Notes under the pieces: generated by a model
Seen by the model: only the letters and a program-made list of their open reading frames with translations
The model's database searches: none
What the model was told of the DNA's origin: nothing
Position numbers and translations under genes: made by a program
In this document: positions 17,797 to 27,460 of the stretch, one piece after another
Layout of the letters: every line of letters begins with the position of its first letter
How positions within the stretch are numbered: the first letter of the stretch is position 1
Assembly: GCF_904846185.1 (NCBI RefSeq)
Contig: NZ_CAJGZQ010000014.1
Coordinates: 1 to 64,000 of the forward strand
Reading direction: 5' to 3'
Length of the DNA: 64,000 nucleotides
DNA from: Psychrobacter immobilis
GTDB lineage: Bacteria > Pseudomonadota > Gammaproteobacteria > Pseudomonadales > Moraxellaceae

Positions 17797-19950
17797 ATGC
17801 AATATCATATTGAAGGTATGGACTGTGCCAGTTGTGTTGGCAAAATTGAGCGGGCACTAACACGTATGCCTGGTGTCTCTGAGGTTCAGCTAAACTTTTC
17901 GACTCAAAAGCTAGAGTTAACTCTAGAACCTGATACAAGTACTGACGTTAAAGATATCGAAAAGACTATTAAGCGCCTAGGGTTTGGCGTATCAGCGTTA
18001 ACGAGTCAACAAAATGAGATGGGTATTGATGGTGGTCAAGCAGCGGTAAACGATCAGCGCTGGTGGCAAACCATAAAAGGCAAACAGGTTATTGGTACTG
18101 GGCTTTTGATGAGTGCCGCATATATGTTGTCTTTAATTTTCCCTGAATATGGCGCATGGGCTTTTATTGCCGCTGTGGCTATCGGTGTCCTACCATTCGC
18201 CCGTAAAGCTTTTGCATTGGCGTTAGTAGGTTCGCCTTTTTCAATTGAAATGCTCATGTCTGTTGCGGCTATCGGCGCCCTTATCATTGGAGAGGCAGAA
18301 GAAGCTGCTGCCGTGGTGTTCCTATTTTCGGTTGGTGAGCTATTAGAAAGCGTCGCAGCTGATCGTGCGCGCGCTGGCATCAGAGCGTTATCATCACTAG
18401 TGCCAAAGACTGCTATTCTATTGGACGCGCAAGGACAACAATGTCAGGTGGCAGCGACTGCATTACAGATTAACGATAAGGTGCTTGTGCGTCCCGGTGA
18501 TAGAGTTTCTGCTGACGGAGTGATTGTTCAAGGTGTTTCTAGCCTCGATGAGTCACCTGTAACTGGAGAATCTGTTCCTGTTGCCAAAACCATAGGCGCT
18601 GAGGTCTTTGCTGGATCTATCAACGTTGATGGGGTACTACAAATACGCGTAGAAAAAACAGCGGCAGATAATACGATTGCGCGTATTATCGAACTTGTAG
18701 AGCAAGCGCAAGCGTCTAAAGCACCGACTGCACGATTTATTGAAGCCTTTAGCCGCTACTATACGCCTATCGTGATGGCGATTGCGGCTTTAGTGATTAT
18801 TATCCCACCTCTACTGATGGGAGCAGAATGGGGAATATGGCTATATCGTGGTTTGGCGCTATTATTGATAGCTTGTCCTTGTGCCCTTGTGCTGTCAACA
18901 CCTGCCGCTATTGCCTCAGGTTTGGCGGTCGGCACGCGCCATGGACTGCTTATCAAAGGCGGTAATGTCATGGAGTTGGTGGGTCAGGTCAGTACCGTCG
19001 CTTTTGATAAAACGGGTACTTTGACTGAAGGAAAACCACGCGTAACCGATGTTATTGGTTTTAAAACAGCGCATACCGCTGCTGAGGGTCACGATAAACT
19101 ACTGTCACTGTTTGCGAGTGTCGACTCCGTCTCTAGTCATCCACTTGCTAGGGCTATTGTGGATCATGCCAAAGCCGCTAAGGTAGTAATACCTGATGCC
19201 TCTAATGCCTTTGCTACGGCAGGCAAAGCCGTTCATGCCACTGTCGCTGGACGCTCTTTGGCCATCGGCTCACCAGTCTACGTCGCTGAGAAAGTGATGT
19301 TGCCAGCTGAGCAGCAGATTCAAATTGAGATGCTACAAAATGATGGTAAAACGGTTTCTATTTTGTTTGATGAGCATACGAGGGATGCGCTCGGATTGGT
19401 CGCTTTACGTGATGAGTTACGAGAAGATGCAAAGCAGGCCATTGCCCAGCTTAACAAGATGAACGTGCGCTCCGTCATGCTCACAGGTGACAACAGTCGT
19501 ACGGCAAAAGCGCTTGCCAGTCAGTTAGATATAGAGTGGAAAGCTGAGCTGTTACCTGAGGACAAGCTGCGTCTACTCAGCGAGATGCAAAGCAGTAGTA
19601 AAATAGCGATGATTGGTGATGGTATCAATGATGCACCCGCTTTGGCAGCGGCAGACATTGGCATTGCGATGGGAAGTGGCACGGATGTGGCTATCGAAAC
19701 GGCTGATATTGCCCTATTAAAAAGCCGCGTGATGGACGTTGCTAACCTTATTGCCTTATCCCGCGCCACCATGAGAAATATCCATCAAAATGTCATATTT
19801 GCACTTGGGTTAAAAGGCATATTTCTGATAACCACTGTGCTCGGCGTGACAGGACTTTGGATTGCTGTGCTAGCAGATACTGGTGCTACGGTACTGGTCA
19901 CGCTGAATGCATTGCGTTTACTGCGTTTTAAAGGAGTGTCTTCCCGTTAA
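17797..19950 (+). CDS. Heavy-metal (Cd/Pb/Zn) exporting P1B-type ATPase
   Basis: Exports divalent soft metals. The 717 residues comprise one N-terminal HMA domain with GMDCASC (Cys10, Cys13), membrane segments, the actuator TGES, CPC at 360-362 (IACPCALVLSTPA, the reading typical of CadA/ZntA rather than CopA), phosphorylation Asp404 in DKTGT, the SSHPLA motif and GDGINDAP. The last membrane helix carries a D-T-G motif (LADTGATVLVTLNALRLL) as in ZntA-type pumps, where the aspartate helps bind the metal. Controlled by the divergent PbrR/CadR-type regulator. Whether lead, cadmium or zinc is the main cargo cannot be read from sequence. A terminator follows. Confidence 0.95.
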   Translation: MQYHIEGMDCASCVGKIERALTRMPGVSEVQLNFSTQKLELTLEPDTSTDVKDIEKTIKRLGFGVSALTSQQNEMGIDGGQAAVNDQRWWQTIKGKQVIGTGLLMSAAYMLSLIFPEYGAWAFIAAVAIGVLPFARKAFALALVGSPFSIEMLMSVAAIGALIIGEAEEAAAVVFLFSVGELLESVAADRARAGIRALSSLVPKTAILLDAQGQQCQVAATALQINDKVLVRPGDRVSADGVIVQGVSSLDESPVTGESVPVAKTIGAEVFAGSINVDGVLQIRVEKTAADNTIARIIELVEQAQASKAPTARFIEAFSRYYTPIVMAIAALVIIIPPLLMGAEWGIWLYRGLALLLIACPCALVLSTPAAIASGLAVGTRHGLLIKGGNVMELVGQVSTVAFDKTGTLTEGKPRVTDVIGFKTAHTAAEGHDKLLSLFASVDSVSSHPLARAIVDHAKAAKVVIPDASNAFATAGKAVHATVAGRSLAIGSPVYVAEKVMLPAEQQIQIEMLQNDGKTVSILFDEHTRDALGLVALRDELREDAKQAIAQLNKMNVRSVMLTGDNSRTAKALASQLDIEWKAELLPEDKLRLLSEMQSSSKIAMIGDGINDAPALAAADIGIAMGSGTDVAIETADIALLKSRVMDVANLIALSRATMRNIHQNVIFALGLKGIFLITTVLGVTGLWIAVLADTGATVLVTLNALRLLRFKGVSSR

Positions 19951-19962
19951 TGACAGTTAAAA

Positions 19963-20000
19963 AATAAAACGGTTATGGCTACATCAGTGGCCGTTTTATT
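19963..20000 (+). terminator. Terminator after the metal ATPase gene
   Basis: Ten-base stem AATAAAACGG/CCGTTTTATT with an 18-nt loop; arms are A/T-rich at the base, so it could work in both directions. Confidence 0.55.
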
Positions 20001-20065
20001 ACATCTAACTCTTATCTATAAGCAGTCAATGTGCCTACCTTTAAAAAAATCATTACCTAAACCTA

Positions 20066-21046
20066 TCACGCCTTATTCGTATTAAATCTGCGCCGATACT
20101 CACTTGGCGTCAAACCAACAAGGCGCTTAAATATTTTACGAAATGCACTGGCATCACTATAACCAACTTTCCACGCTATTTGCTCAACAGGAGACGACGA
20201 GAACTGTAGAAAGTCTTTTGCTTCTCCGATGCGTAATCGCTGACAATATTCTGTGGATGTCATCCCCGTTGCCTTATGAAAGCGCCGCAGAAAAGTACGC
20301 TCTTCTAACTGCGCGCAATTGGCTAAGGTAGATAAATCAATATCTTGTGCATTGGTTCTTTGTAACCAATGCTGCACTTTTAATATGGCTGTGTCTCCAT
20401 GGGTGAGGTTGGGTGAGAAAGCACTGTAATAACATTGTTCACGCCTTGAAGGGTCGATTAACAACATACGAGCGGTCTCATTCATCACCTGAGAACCAAG
20501 AAAGCGATCCACCATCCTAAGCCCCAAATCTGTCCAAGCCATTGCGCCCCCAGCGGTCACAATATCACCATCCTCAATAATAATACGATCCACATCAAGA
20601 TCCACATCAGGGAAACGCTGCTTAAAATCCTCTACATAGCCCCAATGTGTGGTTGCCTTGCGTTTGGAGAGTAGTCCTGTTTCGCCCAATAAAAAAGCAC
20701 CGGCGCAGACAGACGACAGTATCACCCCTGTCGAATGCTGCTCTTTTAGCCATTCTAGCCAAGGTTCTGCCGCTTGCTTTGCAATCGGTGCTTCTAACGT
20801 GGGTGGAATGATGACGGCTATTAATTTTCCTATGCTATCAGGATTGCTCGAAAAAGTGCGCTTAGGCTGCTGCTCAGCACCCTTAATTTCCCAGTGGCTG
20901 ACTTGTAAAGGCAGATCAATTGTATCTTGACGTTTGGCGGCGAGTTTACTGGCCACCATCAGTAAGTCAGTCAGCCCAAGGATGGCCGCCATTTGTGCTT
21001 TCTCATAGATGACCAGCCCAATTTCAATAGCATGTTTATGACTCAT
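20066..21046 (-). CDS. GlxA-type AraC-family transcriptional regulator
   Basis: 326 residues with an N-terminal DJ-1/PfpI-like domain (about 5-190, with the nucleophile-elbow-like SVCAGAFLLGETGLL) and a C-terminal AraC-type double helix-turn-helix (about 225-320, ending KRLVGLTPSEYRRRF). Such proteins sense small molecules, often amines or nitrogen compounds. The Cys in SVCAGA is present but catalysis is not expected in this class. It is divergent from the isochorismatase-like gene with 108 bp between the starts, so it probably controls that gene and perhaps the two following plus-strand genes (inference). Confidence 0.9.
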   Translation of the reverse strand: MSHKHAIEIGLVIYEKAQMAAILGLTDLLMVASKLAAKRQDTIDLPLQVSHWEIKGAEQQPKRTFSSNPDSIGKLIAVIIPPTLEAPIAKQAAEPWLEWLKEQHSTGVILSSVCAGAFLLGETGLLSKRKATTHWGYVEDFKQRFPDVDLDVDRIIIEDGDIVTAGGAMAWTDLGLRMVDRFLGSQVMNETARMLLIDPSRREQCYYSAFSPNLTHGDTAILKVQHWLQRTNAQDIDLSTLANCAQLEERTFLRRFHKATGMTSTEYCQRLRIGEAKDFLQFSSSPVEQIAWKVGYSDASAFRKIFKRLVGLTPSEYRRRFNTNKA

Positions 21047-21154
21047 ATGTCGTTATTAACCTCTTATGTGTCGATGTAGCCACTCGTTAGTGTAGCATAG
21101 TACTTGTAAAATATACGCCTATACAGTCACTTCCATAAACAAAAAGGAATTATC

Positions 21155-21700
21155 ATGAACACACAAGCATTGATCGTTGTCGACATTCAAAATGAGTATT
21201 TTCCACAAGGTAACTTATCACTTGTAGGTATTAACGAAGCCGCTGATAATGCCGCTTTGGTGATTGCGTCTGCCAGAGAAAAAGGTCATACCGTCATTCA
21301 TATCCGTCATGAAATGCCTGCTGACGCACCACTCTTTACGCCGGGCAGCGATGGTGTAGAGATTAATGAAAAGGTAAAACCAATAGAGAATGAAGCCGTC
21401 ATCACTAAGCATTACCCCAATTCGTTCCGTGAAACCAATCTGAAAGAGCTATTGGATAAAGAAGGTATCAAAGAAGTGACTGTGATTGGCGCCATGAGCC
21501 ACATGTGTGTCGATGCCACCGTTCGTGCGGCAGTAGATTTTGGTTATACAACCACTACGGTTCATGATGCCTGTGCCACGCTTGATCTTGAGTTTAATGG
21601 CACAAAAGTACCTGCTGCTCAGGCTCATGCCACTATCATGGCAGCGATTGAGTTTCTATATGGCGAAGTGATTGATACTCAAACGTGGATTGCGCGTTAA
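21155..21700 (+). CDS. Isochorismatase-family cysteine hydrolase
   Basis: 181-residue member of the isochorismatase/nicotinamidase fold with the catalytic triad Asp10, Lys85 and Cys118 (MSHMCVDATVRAA) and the typical cis-peptide region before the cysteine. The family hydrolyses isochorismate, nicotinamide, carbamates or similar; the substrate is not evident. Start: ATG with AAAAGGA upstream. Context with a divergent GlxA-type regulator and downstream hydrolase and flavin monooxygenase genes suggests an inducible detoxification or scavenging locus (inference). Confidence 0.9.
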   Translation: MNTQALIVVDIQNEYFPQGNLSLVGINEAADNAALVIASAREKGHTVIHIRHEMPADAPLFTPGSDGVEINEKVKPIENEAVITKHYPNSFRETNLKELLDKEGIKEVTVIGAMSHMCVDATVRAAVDFGYTTTTVHDACATLDLEFNGTKVPAAQAHATIMAAIEFLYGEVIDTQTWIAR

Positions 21701-21793
21701 TCCAGAGTTGTTAATCAAATCATGATTTAGTCATGAAATAGACTTTTAAACCCTATTCCGATTAAGAAGGATTTCCTCAATAAGGTAACTATT

Positions 21794-22708
21794 ATGAATA
21801 TCGTAAAATCACTGACTGGCACCACACTGTTAAGTGGCGTCATGTTGTTAACGGCATGTACCACCTTTGCCAGTCCAGCAGCAAATTCTAACGCGGTAAA
21901 ACAGACAGCGACCAATACCGTTGAATTTCAGCAAATCCGTAATGCCACAATTAAGCTTGATTATGACGGCACCACGTTTTTAGTGGATCCGATGCTAGCG
22001 GTTAAAAACGCTTATCCAGGGTTTGATGGCACAGTAAATAACCAAATACGCTATCCAATGGTAGATCTGCCGATGTCTGTTGACGAAGTGCTTAAGGCTG
22101 ATGCCATTATTTTGACCCACTTACATGACGATCATTGGGATGAAGCTGCACGTAACCTTGTGCCTCGTGACATGCCAATTTTCACCCAAGATGCAGCCGA
22201 TGCGGCAATCGTACGTAAAGATGGTTTTACCGATGTCAGAGTATTAACCGAACAAGGCGTTGTGTTTAAAGGCGTTACAATTCATAAAACCATCGGACAG
22301 CATGGTACTGATGAGATGTACAAAGTGGCACCATTAGCTGAACTACTGGGCAAAACGATGGGGATTGTATTCCAGAAACCAAACTACAAGACCGTTTATG
22401 TCGCAGGGGATACCGTTTGGAATAAGGAAGTGGAAGATGCATTCACTCGCTATAAGCCTGATGCGGTCATCCTTAATACAGGCTATGCGAAGTTAACTAC
22501 CTTTGTTGATGACTCTATCATTATGGGTAAAGAGGATGTATACCGTGCGTATAAATTCTCTCCTAATGCTCAGATCGTGAGCGTGCACATGGATACGGTC
22601 AATCATGCCACCCTCACCAAGGCAGAGCTGCGCCGCTTTATCGAAGAAAAGCACTTAGACAAGCAGCGTGCGCTTGTCCCTAATGATGGTCAAACCTATA
22701 AATTCTAG
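21794..22708 (+). CDS. Metallo-beta-lactamase-fold hydrolase, UlaG-like, probable lipoprotein
   Basis: 304 residues. The N-terminus is a lipoprotein signal (LLSGVMLLTAC, Cys22), so it should be anchored in the envelope. The body has the metallo-hydrolase motif THLHDDHWD (His109, His111, Asp113, His114) and later conserved segments IGQHGT and VYVAGDT that supply further metal ligands. UlaG-like relatives act on lactones and phosphoesters; the substrate is unknown here. Start: ATG with AAGG upstream. The stop codon overlaps an in-frame GTG of the next gene by one base. Confidence 0.88.
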   Translation: MNIVKSLTGTTLLSGVMLLTACTTFASPAANSNAVKQTATNTVEFQQIRNATIKLDYDGTTFLVDPMLAVKNAYPGFDGTVNNQIRYPMVDLPMSVDEVLKADAIILTHLHDDHWDEAARNLVPRDMPIFTQDAADAAIVRKDGFTDVRVLTEQGVVFKGVTIHKTIGQHGTDEMYKVAPLAELLGKTMGIVFQKPNYKTVYVAGDTVWNKEVEDAFTRYKPDAVILNTGYAKLTTFVDDSIIMGKEDVYRAYKFSPNAQIVSVHMDTVNHATLTKAELRRFIEEKHLDKQRALVPNDGQTYKF

Positions 22709-22800
22709 TGCCTGATGGTTGGGTCTTTAAATCTTCCCTGTGTGGCAATACCCAAAGTGTGTTGCTATGCATCGTTAATACGGTAAAAATGAGATCGTTT

Positions 22801-23868
22801 ATGAATATGCCAAATCATTCAGGTAGCGCCCCTTTCGTTCTTTCGGTGCTCGACAATGCCTTCACCGGCGTTGGTCACACGGCAGAGGACACCTTTCAAG
22901 AGATGATTGCGCTTGCGAAATTGGCTGACAAAAGAGGCTTTCAGCGGTTTTGGATGTCTGAACATCATGCCATGCCTGGTGCTTCGGTGCCTTCACCGCA
23001 GATGATGGTGGCTCGGCTTACTGGGGAAACTGAGCGAATTAGACTTGGTGCAGGCGGCATCATGCTACCGAATCATGTGCCTTTGGTCATTGCTGAACAA
23101 TTTGGCATGCTCGATGCGATGGCGCCAGGACGAATTGATCTTGGTTTGGGACGGGCACTGGGTACGGATGGTGCAACGGCTTCCGCTTTGCGTCGGCATA
23201 AGGCAGCAAACGATGAATTTCCTCAGCAAGTCGCAGAGTTGTTGGGCTTTTTAGAAAACAGTTTTCCAAAAGACCATCCTTATAATGAGGTTCATGCGGT
23301 GCCAGGTCCATGGCAAGCCGAGCAAAACCGAGTACCCCCATCGAAGACCGCTGCTGATGTTTGGATCTTAGGGTCATCGACTTACTCCGCGCATCTGGCA
23401 GCAAAGCTGGGTAGACCTTATGCATTTGCTCTACAGTTTGGCAATGCTGATGTCTTAAGTGCCATGCGCATTTACCGAGAGAATTTCCGTCCTTCAAAAA
23501 TTCTAGCCAAGCCATACTGCTTAGTCAGCATTGGCGCGATTGCGGACGAAGATCCTGTAGAGGCACGTCGCCAGTCAACATCGTCTGCCATGGCAATGTT
23601 GAGAATGTTTCAGCGCAAGCCTTTTGCTTTACTGCCTCCTGATGAAGTAGCCGCTTTTCAAGGCAATATGCAAGAGCGCCAGATTATTGAACAGTATACC
23701 GATCAAACCCTGCATGGCACTGCTGCCGAGGTCGCAAAAGGTTTAGAGGATCTTCAGGAGCAGACAGGTGTCGATGAGGTAATGATGGTGGTTCAGGGCT
23801 ATTCGCGCCGCGCCCAATCGCGCACTGTTGAGCTAATCGCAGATCATTATGGTATGCCAAGTCACTAG
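22801..23868 (+). CDS. Luciferase-like flavin-dependent monooxygenase
   Basis: Member of the bacterial-luciferase-like (LLM) superfamily using reduced FMN and oxygen. The frame is open from 22708, directly at the end of the previous gene, but family-like sequence starts after the ATG cluster at 22789/22801/22807 (SAPFVLSVLDNAFTG), so a start at 22801 is chosen and about 355 residues are predicted. Seen features: RFWMSEHH near the N-terminus, GAGGIMLPNHVPLVIAEQFG, and the GRIDLGLGRALG segment. Substrate is unknown; in many genomes this subgroup is annotated only by its MsnO8-like similarity. Probably translated with or after the hydrolase gene upstream. Confidence 0.88.
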   Translation: MNMPNHSGSAPFVLSVLDNAFTGVGHTAEDTFQEMIALAKLADKRGFQRFWMSEHHAMPGASVPSPQMMVARLTGETERIRLGAGGIMLPNHVPLVIAEQFGMLDAMAPGRIDLGLGRALGTDGATASALRRHKAANDEFPQQVAELLGFLENSFPKDHPYNEVHAVPGPWQAEQNRVPPSKTAADVWILGSSTYSAHLAAKLGRPYAFALQFGNADVLSAMRIYRENFRPSKILAKPYCLVSIGAIADEDPVEARRQSTSSAMAMLRMFQRKPFALLPPDEVAAFQGNMQERQIIEQYTDQTLHGTAAEVAKGLEDLQEQTGVDEVMMVVQGYSRRAQSRTVELIADHYGMPSH

Positions 23869-24088
23869 ATCCTGTTGGGAATAACGATATTAAAAAGTTA
23901 GCAAAGCGCTTAATGCCTAACCATTAGGCTTGATTGGGCTCGTAAGCTACCCAAATGCATTGCACCGATGTAATGACAGCGACACTCAAAAGACACTGAT
24001 TCTCATCCAAATAGTAGTCCCTGTGTAGATAATGGCTTTTGAAGAAGTAGCGCATACAAGTGAAGTTAGCAACCAAGATAAGCCGTGA

Positions 24089-24094
24089 TATAAT
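24089..24094 (+). promoter_or_regulatory. Extended -10 element for the parvulin gene
   Basis: TATAAT preceded by TGA (TG-A-TATAAT), 37 bp upstream of the start codon; no clear -35. Confidence 0.4.
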
Positions 24095-24130
24095 GCCCCG
24101 ATAATTGATATTTTATGAAAGGTTTACATT

Positions 24131-24409
24131 ATGGCTCGTACAGCTAGCGCATTACACATTTTAGTAAAACACAAAGAGCAGGCTGAAGACATTATTGCCA
24201 AGCTTCAAAAAGGCGCTAAGTTCGATGTGCTGGCGAAACGACATTCAACCTGCCCATCAGGTAAAAAAGGCGGTAGCTTAGGTGAGTTTCAACAAGGCGA
24301 CATGGTACCAGCATTTGATAAAATCTGCTTCAGCGGCAAACTCTTCACCCCACATTTGGTAAAAACCAAATTTGGCTGGCATGTGGTTAAAGTACTTTAC
24401 AGGACATAA
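24131..24409 (+). CDS. ppiC: Parvulin-type peptidyl-prolyl cis-trans isomerase (PpiC)
   Basis: Cytoplasmic single-domain rotamase of 92 residues, the size of E. coli PpiC (93). Parvulin signatures: ALHILVKHKEQAEDI at the start, FDVLAKRHSTCPSGKKGGSLGEF with the conserved Cys, GDMVPAFDK, and VKTKFGWHVVKV at the end. Ribosome site GAAAGG precedes the ATG, with an extended -10 shortly upstream. No neighbour points to a particular client protein. Confidence 0.95.
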   Translation: MARTASALHILVKHKEQAEDIIAKLQKGAKFDVLAKRHSTCPSGKKGGSLGEFQQGDMVPAFDKICFSGKLFTPHLVKTKFGWHVVKVLYRT

Positions 24410-24778
24410 GTGTTAAAGGCGGAGATTTAATGATTAGCCAACTGACATATCATTAAACATTATCCTGACTCATACAGGACCTAACATCATGGCAATCACG
24501 ATTTGAGCTGCCATGATTGACTCATTTATGACCCAAAACGACTTATGATCTAATGTCCGTGTCATATCTAAATTTGAGTTGAATAAACTTTAGTTCCCCT
24601 AAAAGTGATGATGGTAGACAGTTATAAATAGGTTTTGAGCATAATAAAGCGTTAAGAACAAAAGGCTGCTACTGCCCTCTCTCCTCTTTTGTATCAACAT
24701 TAATAATTTTTAAGGTATTAAAAAAGGACACCGCAGCGTCCTTTTTTATTCTAAATCAAGGCTCATACAAAGCCTATT
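24410..24778. other. Intergenic region between convergent genes
   Basis: Holds a perfect 9-bp hairpin ATCATGGCA/TGCCATGAT at 24486-24517 (no T tract) and the terminator listed next. No gene seen. Confidence 0.5.
24720..24747 (-). terminator. Terminator of the SDR gene (bidirectional)
   Basis: Stem AAAAAAGGAC/GTCCTTTTTT with an 8-nt loop, T-rich on both strands; lies 31 bp beyond the minus-strand SDR stop and downstream of ppiC. Confidence 0.85.
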
Positions 24779-25666
24779 CTAATGATGCTCGCCAGGAAGT
24801 ATTCTGGCAAAGGCACGCTGAGCAAGGTTTGGCTTCTTATCGGTAGTCAGTCCAGCGCGAGTGCTTGGAAAAATACGATAACCCATCGACTGAATACCAA
24901 CGTTGATTGCTGGTGCCAGTGAATAAGTAGCTGACGCAAATTTACCCATGTTGCTAGCAATACTGTTTGGTTTATGGACAATCGCTTTGGCAACCATCAT
25001 CGCCGCTTCATCAGGCATAAGCGCAGGCATGTAGCGGTATAATTTAGTAGGCTCAATCATCGGCGTGCGTACCAATGGCATAAAAATATTGGTAATCGTC
25101 ACATTATCGCCCTTCACTTCAGCAGCTAAGCAGCGGCTAAAAGCATCCAATGCCGATTTTGAGGCAACATAAGCGGCAAAACGCGGACTGTTTGCCAGTA
25201 CACCAATCGATGAGATATTCACAATTTGACCAGTCTGACGTTCAATCATCGTCGGCAAAAACCCAAGAACTATTTTAACCGCGCCAAAGTAATTGATATC
25301 CATAGTACGCTCAAAATCATGAAAACGATCAATAGACTCGTGAACCGAGCGCCGAATTGAACGACCAGCGTTATTGACCAAGACATCAACATGTCCGAAA
25401 TCTGCCAAAATTTGCGTGCTAACTTTTTCGATATCATCCATATTGGTCAAATCACAAGGGTAATAACTGGCATTGCCACCAAGCTCCTCGATACTTTCTT
25501 TAACGGCTTTTAGTTTGTCTTCGGTACGTGCTAATAAGATAACATGCGCACCGCATTCACTAAGTAAATACGCTGTACGCTCACCAATACCGCTTGATGC
25601 CCCTGTGATAATGATATGCTTATCTTTGACCGCTTTGTTGATTGCTTTTTTTGAGGGATTGGCCAT
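24779..25666 (-). CDS. Short-chain dehydrogenase, acyl-CoA reductase-like
   Basis: 295-residue SDR with TGASSGIG at 21-28, NNAG at 98-101 and the active-site Ser, Tyr166 and Lys170 (YVASKSAL). Arg47 after beta-2 (LLARTEDKL) favours NADPH. The extended C-terminal part (about 230-295) resembles the reductase domain of the fatty acyl-CoA reductase Acr1 of Acinetobacter, which makes aldehydes for wax esters; this is a family impression and no fatty-acid role is proved. Start: ATG with AAAAGGA. Monocistronic. Confidence 0.88.
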   Translation of the reverse strand: MANPSKKAINKAVKDKHIIITGASSGIGERTAYLLSECGAHVILLARTEDKLKAVKESIEELGGNASYYPCDLTNMDDIEKVSTQILADFGHVDVLVNNAGRSIRRSVHESIDRFHDFERTMDINYFGAVKIVLGFLPTMIERQTGQIVNISSIGVLANSPRFAAYVASKSALDAFSRCLAAEVKGDNVTITNIFMPLVRTPMIEPTKLYRYMPALMPDEAAMMVAKAIVHKPNSIASNMGKFASATYSLAPAINVGIQSMGYRIFPSTRAGLTTDKKPNLAQRAFARILPGEHH

Positions 25667-25768
25667 AAAAAATCCTTTTTGTTGTTTCTATGCCTATGAA
25701 TGTTCGATTACAGCATAGCAAAAAATTATGGCTTAAAGTGAACAAAACCGCCGTCTCAGCCAGATAAT

Positions 25769-25800
25769 TTGACGATTATAAGAATCGATAAACGTATAAT
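25769..25800 (+). promoter_or_regulatory. Candidate promoter of the DUF1622 gene
   Basis: TTGACG (25769-25774) and TATAAT (25795-25800) with a 20-bp spacer, somewhat long; the -10 is a perfect match. Confidence 0.35.
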
Positions 25801-25855
25801 CGCAGTATTGCTTAGACTTACGCTTTTCACCGAGCATCGATAAGGAGTATCTATT

Positions 25856-26245
25856 TTGATTGCAACTCTAGCTCATTACATTGATTTAATTGCTAAGATA
25901 GTCGAGGTCATTGGCGTACTTATTATGTTTTTTGGATTGTTTTTTGCTTTTTATCGAGGGATTCGCCTAACCAGTGGTTTTAATCACGAGACCTATATCG
26001 AAATCAGACAAACCGTCGGTAAATCTATTTTGTTAGGATTAGAAGTCCTCATCGCCGCTGATATTATGGCGACTGTCGTCACAGAACCGACGTTACGCAG
26101 CGTCCTAGTACTAGGTTTTATCGTACTCATTCGGACTTTTTTGAGCTTGTCACTACAAGTAGAATTAGAAGGCAAATTTCCTTGGCAAAAAGAAAATACA
26201 GTGCTCAAAAAAGAACCACATACCGCTAAAGTGGACGAGCTTTAA
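25856..26245 (+). CDS. DUF1622-family membrane protein
   Basis: 129-residue inner-membrane protein with three hydrophobic segments (about 8-32, 55-72, 80-97) and a charged C-terminus, matching the DUF1622 pattern (YRGIRLTSGFNHETYIEIRQTVGKSILLGLEVLIAADIM). Function of the family is unknown. The start codon is TTG: GGAG lies 8 bp upstream of it and no ATG occurs near the beginning, so a TTG start is well supported. Single gene. Confidence 0.85.
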   Translation: MIATLAHYIDLIAKIVEVIGVLIMFFGLFFAFYRGIRLTSGFNHETYIEIRQTVGKSILLGLEVLIAADIMATVVTEPTLRSVLVLGFIVLIRTFLSLSLQVELEGKFPWQKENTVLKKEPHTAKVDEL

Positions 26246-26296
26246 AGCTTTTTTTGTCATTTAACAAACGCTTAGCATGAGCCGTTTGCTCACTTA

Positions 26297-27328
26297 CTAT
26301 TCGTGCGCCTGCAAAAAATCTTCGACCACGCGAAACTGTCCAGCGGTACTTTCTTCGCCATACATCGCTTGGCGAAAAGCATTAGAATTAGGAATGCCTG
26401 TGGTATACCAAGCAATGTGCTTGCGAGCGATACGGCAGCCAGAGTACTCACCATAAAAGTCATATAGCTCTTGCAAATGCGCCAGTACGATCTCTTTTAT
26501 CTCACTGACGCTCGGTGCGTCCAAACTATCGCCAGTGCGTAAGAAGTGCTCGATATCACGGAATATCCACGGTTGTCCTTGAGCAGCACGCCCAATCATC
26601 ACCGCGTCACAGCCTGTCAACTCATAGACACGCTGGGCTTTTTGCGCGCTATCGATATCGCCATTGGCAATGACGGGAATATTGATGCTTTCTTTAACTT
26701 CGCGTATCAGCTCATAACGCGCCTCGCCAGTGTACATATCCTCGCGCGTGCGTCCGTGAATGGCAATCGCCGCAATACCTGCTTGCTCAGCACGCTTCGC
26801 CACACGCAAGATATTCTCACGACCATTTTCATAACCCAATCGCGTTTTTAAGGTCACGGGGGCATTTACGCTATTTACCGCCGCATCTAACAAGCGCGCA
26901 ACCAAATCTTCGTCTTGCAATAGTGCAGAACCCGCCAGCCTGCGGCAAACTTTTTTGGCAGGGCAGCCCATATTGATATCAATAATTTGCGCGCCATTAT
27001 CAATCTGATAACGTGCCGCCTCTGCCAATTTATCAGGCTCAGCCCCTGCAATTTGCGCTGATATAGGCGCAATTTCATTGTCAAAATTGGCACGATACAA
27101 GGACTTTTTGCGCGCGTAAAGCGCCGTGTCAGCGATAATCATTTCACTCACCGCATGACCGGCACCAAAGGATTTACACAATCGCCGAAAAGGATTGTCC
27201 GTCACGCCCGCCATAGGAGCAACCATGAGGCGGTTTTCAATCGTCAAGCCACCAATGACCAATGGCTGCAATAAAGGATGATCAGATACTGGTAAAGACG
27301 ACGGTAAATCAGGAGAATCAGTAGACAT
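26297..27328 (-). CDS. dusB: tRNA-dihydrouridine synthase B
   Basis: FMN enzyme that reduces specific uridines in tRNA. The TIM-barrel body shows the Dus signatures: APMAGVTDNPFRRLCKSFGA, the catalytic-cysteine loop NMGCPAKKVCRRLAGSALL, the HGRTREDMYTG segment and the VIANGDI and DAVMIGRAAQGQPWIF FMN-binding stretches. About 343 residues from the preferred ATG (MSTDSPDL); the frame is open to 27394 but the extra residues are unlike the family. In E. coli dusB precedes fis; here no fis follows, the next gene being DUF1622 on the other strand. Confidence 0.95.
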   Translation of the reverse strand: MSTDSPDLPSSLPVSDHPLLQPLVIGGLTIENRLMVAPMAGVTDNPFRRLCKSFGAGHAVSEMIIADTALYARKKSLYRANFDNEIAPISAQIAGAEPDKLAEAARYQIDNGAQIIDINMGCPAKKVCRRLAGSALLQDEDLVARLLDAAVNSVNAPVTLKTRLGYENGRENILRVAKRAEQAGIAAIAIHGRTREDMYTGEARYELIREVKESINIPVIANGDIDSAQKAQRVYELTGCDAVMIGRAAQGQPWIFRDIEHFLRTGDSLDAPSVSEIKEIVLAHLQELYDFYGEYSGCRIARKHIAWYTTGIPNSNAFRQAMYGEESTAGQFRVVEDFLQAHE

Positions 27329-27460
27329 AAAAAGCGGCTTGCCATTAATTAAAATAAGATAATAAAAACAAGCCGTTATTCTAAGGAATCGCACACATAT
27401 TGCAAGCTATTAACGTGAATAACTTGCATTAAGAAACACGACTTTTTCAACAGTACACCC

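Noticed and set aside
18054..18380. 108-codon minus-strand frame within the metal ATPase gene
   Set aside because: Antisense shadow of conserved membrane-domain coding sequence.
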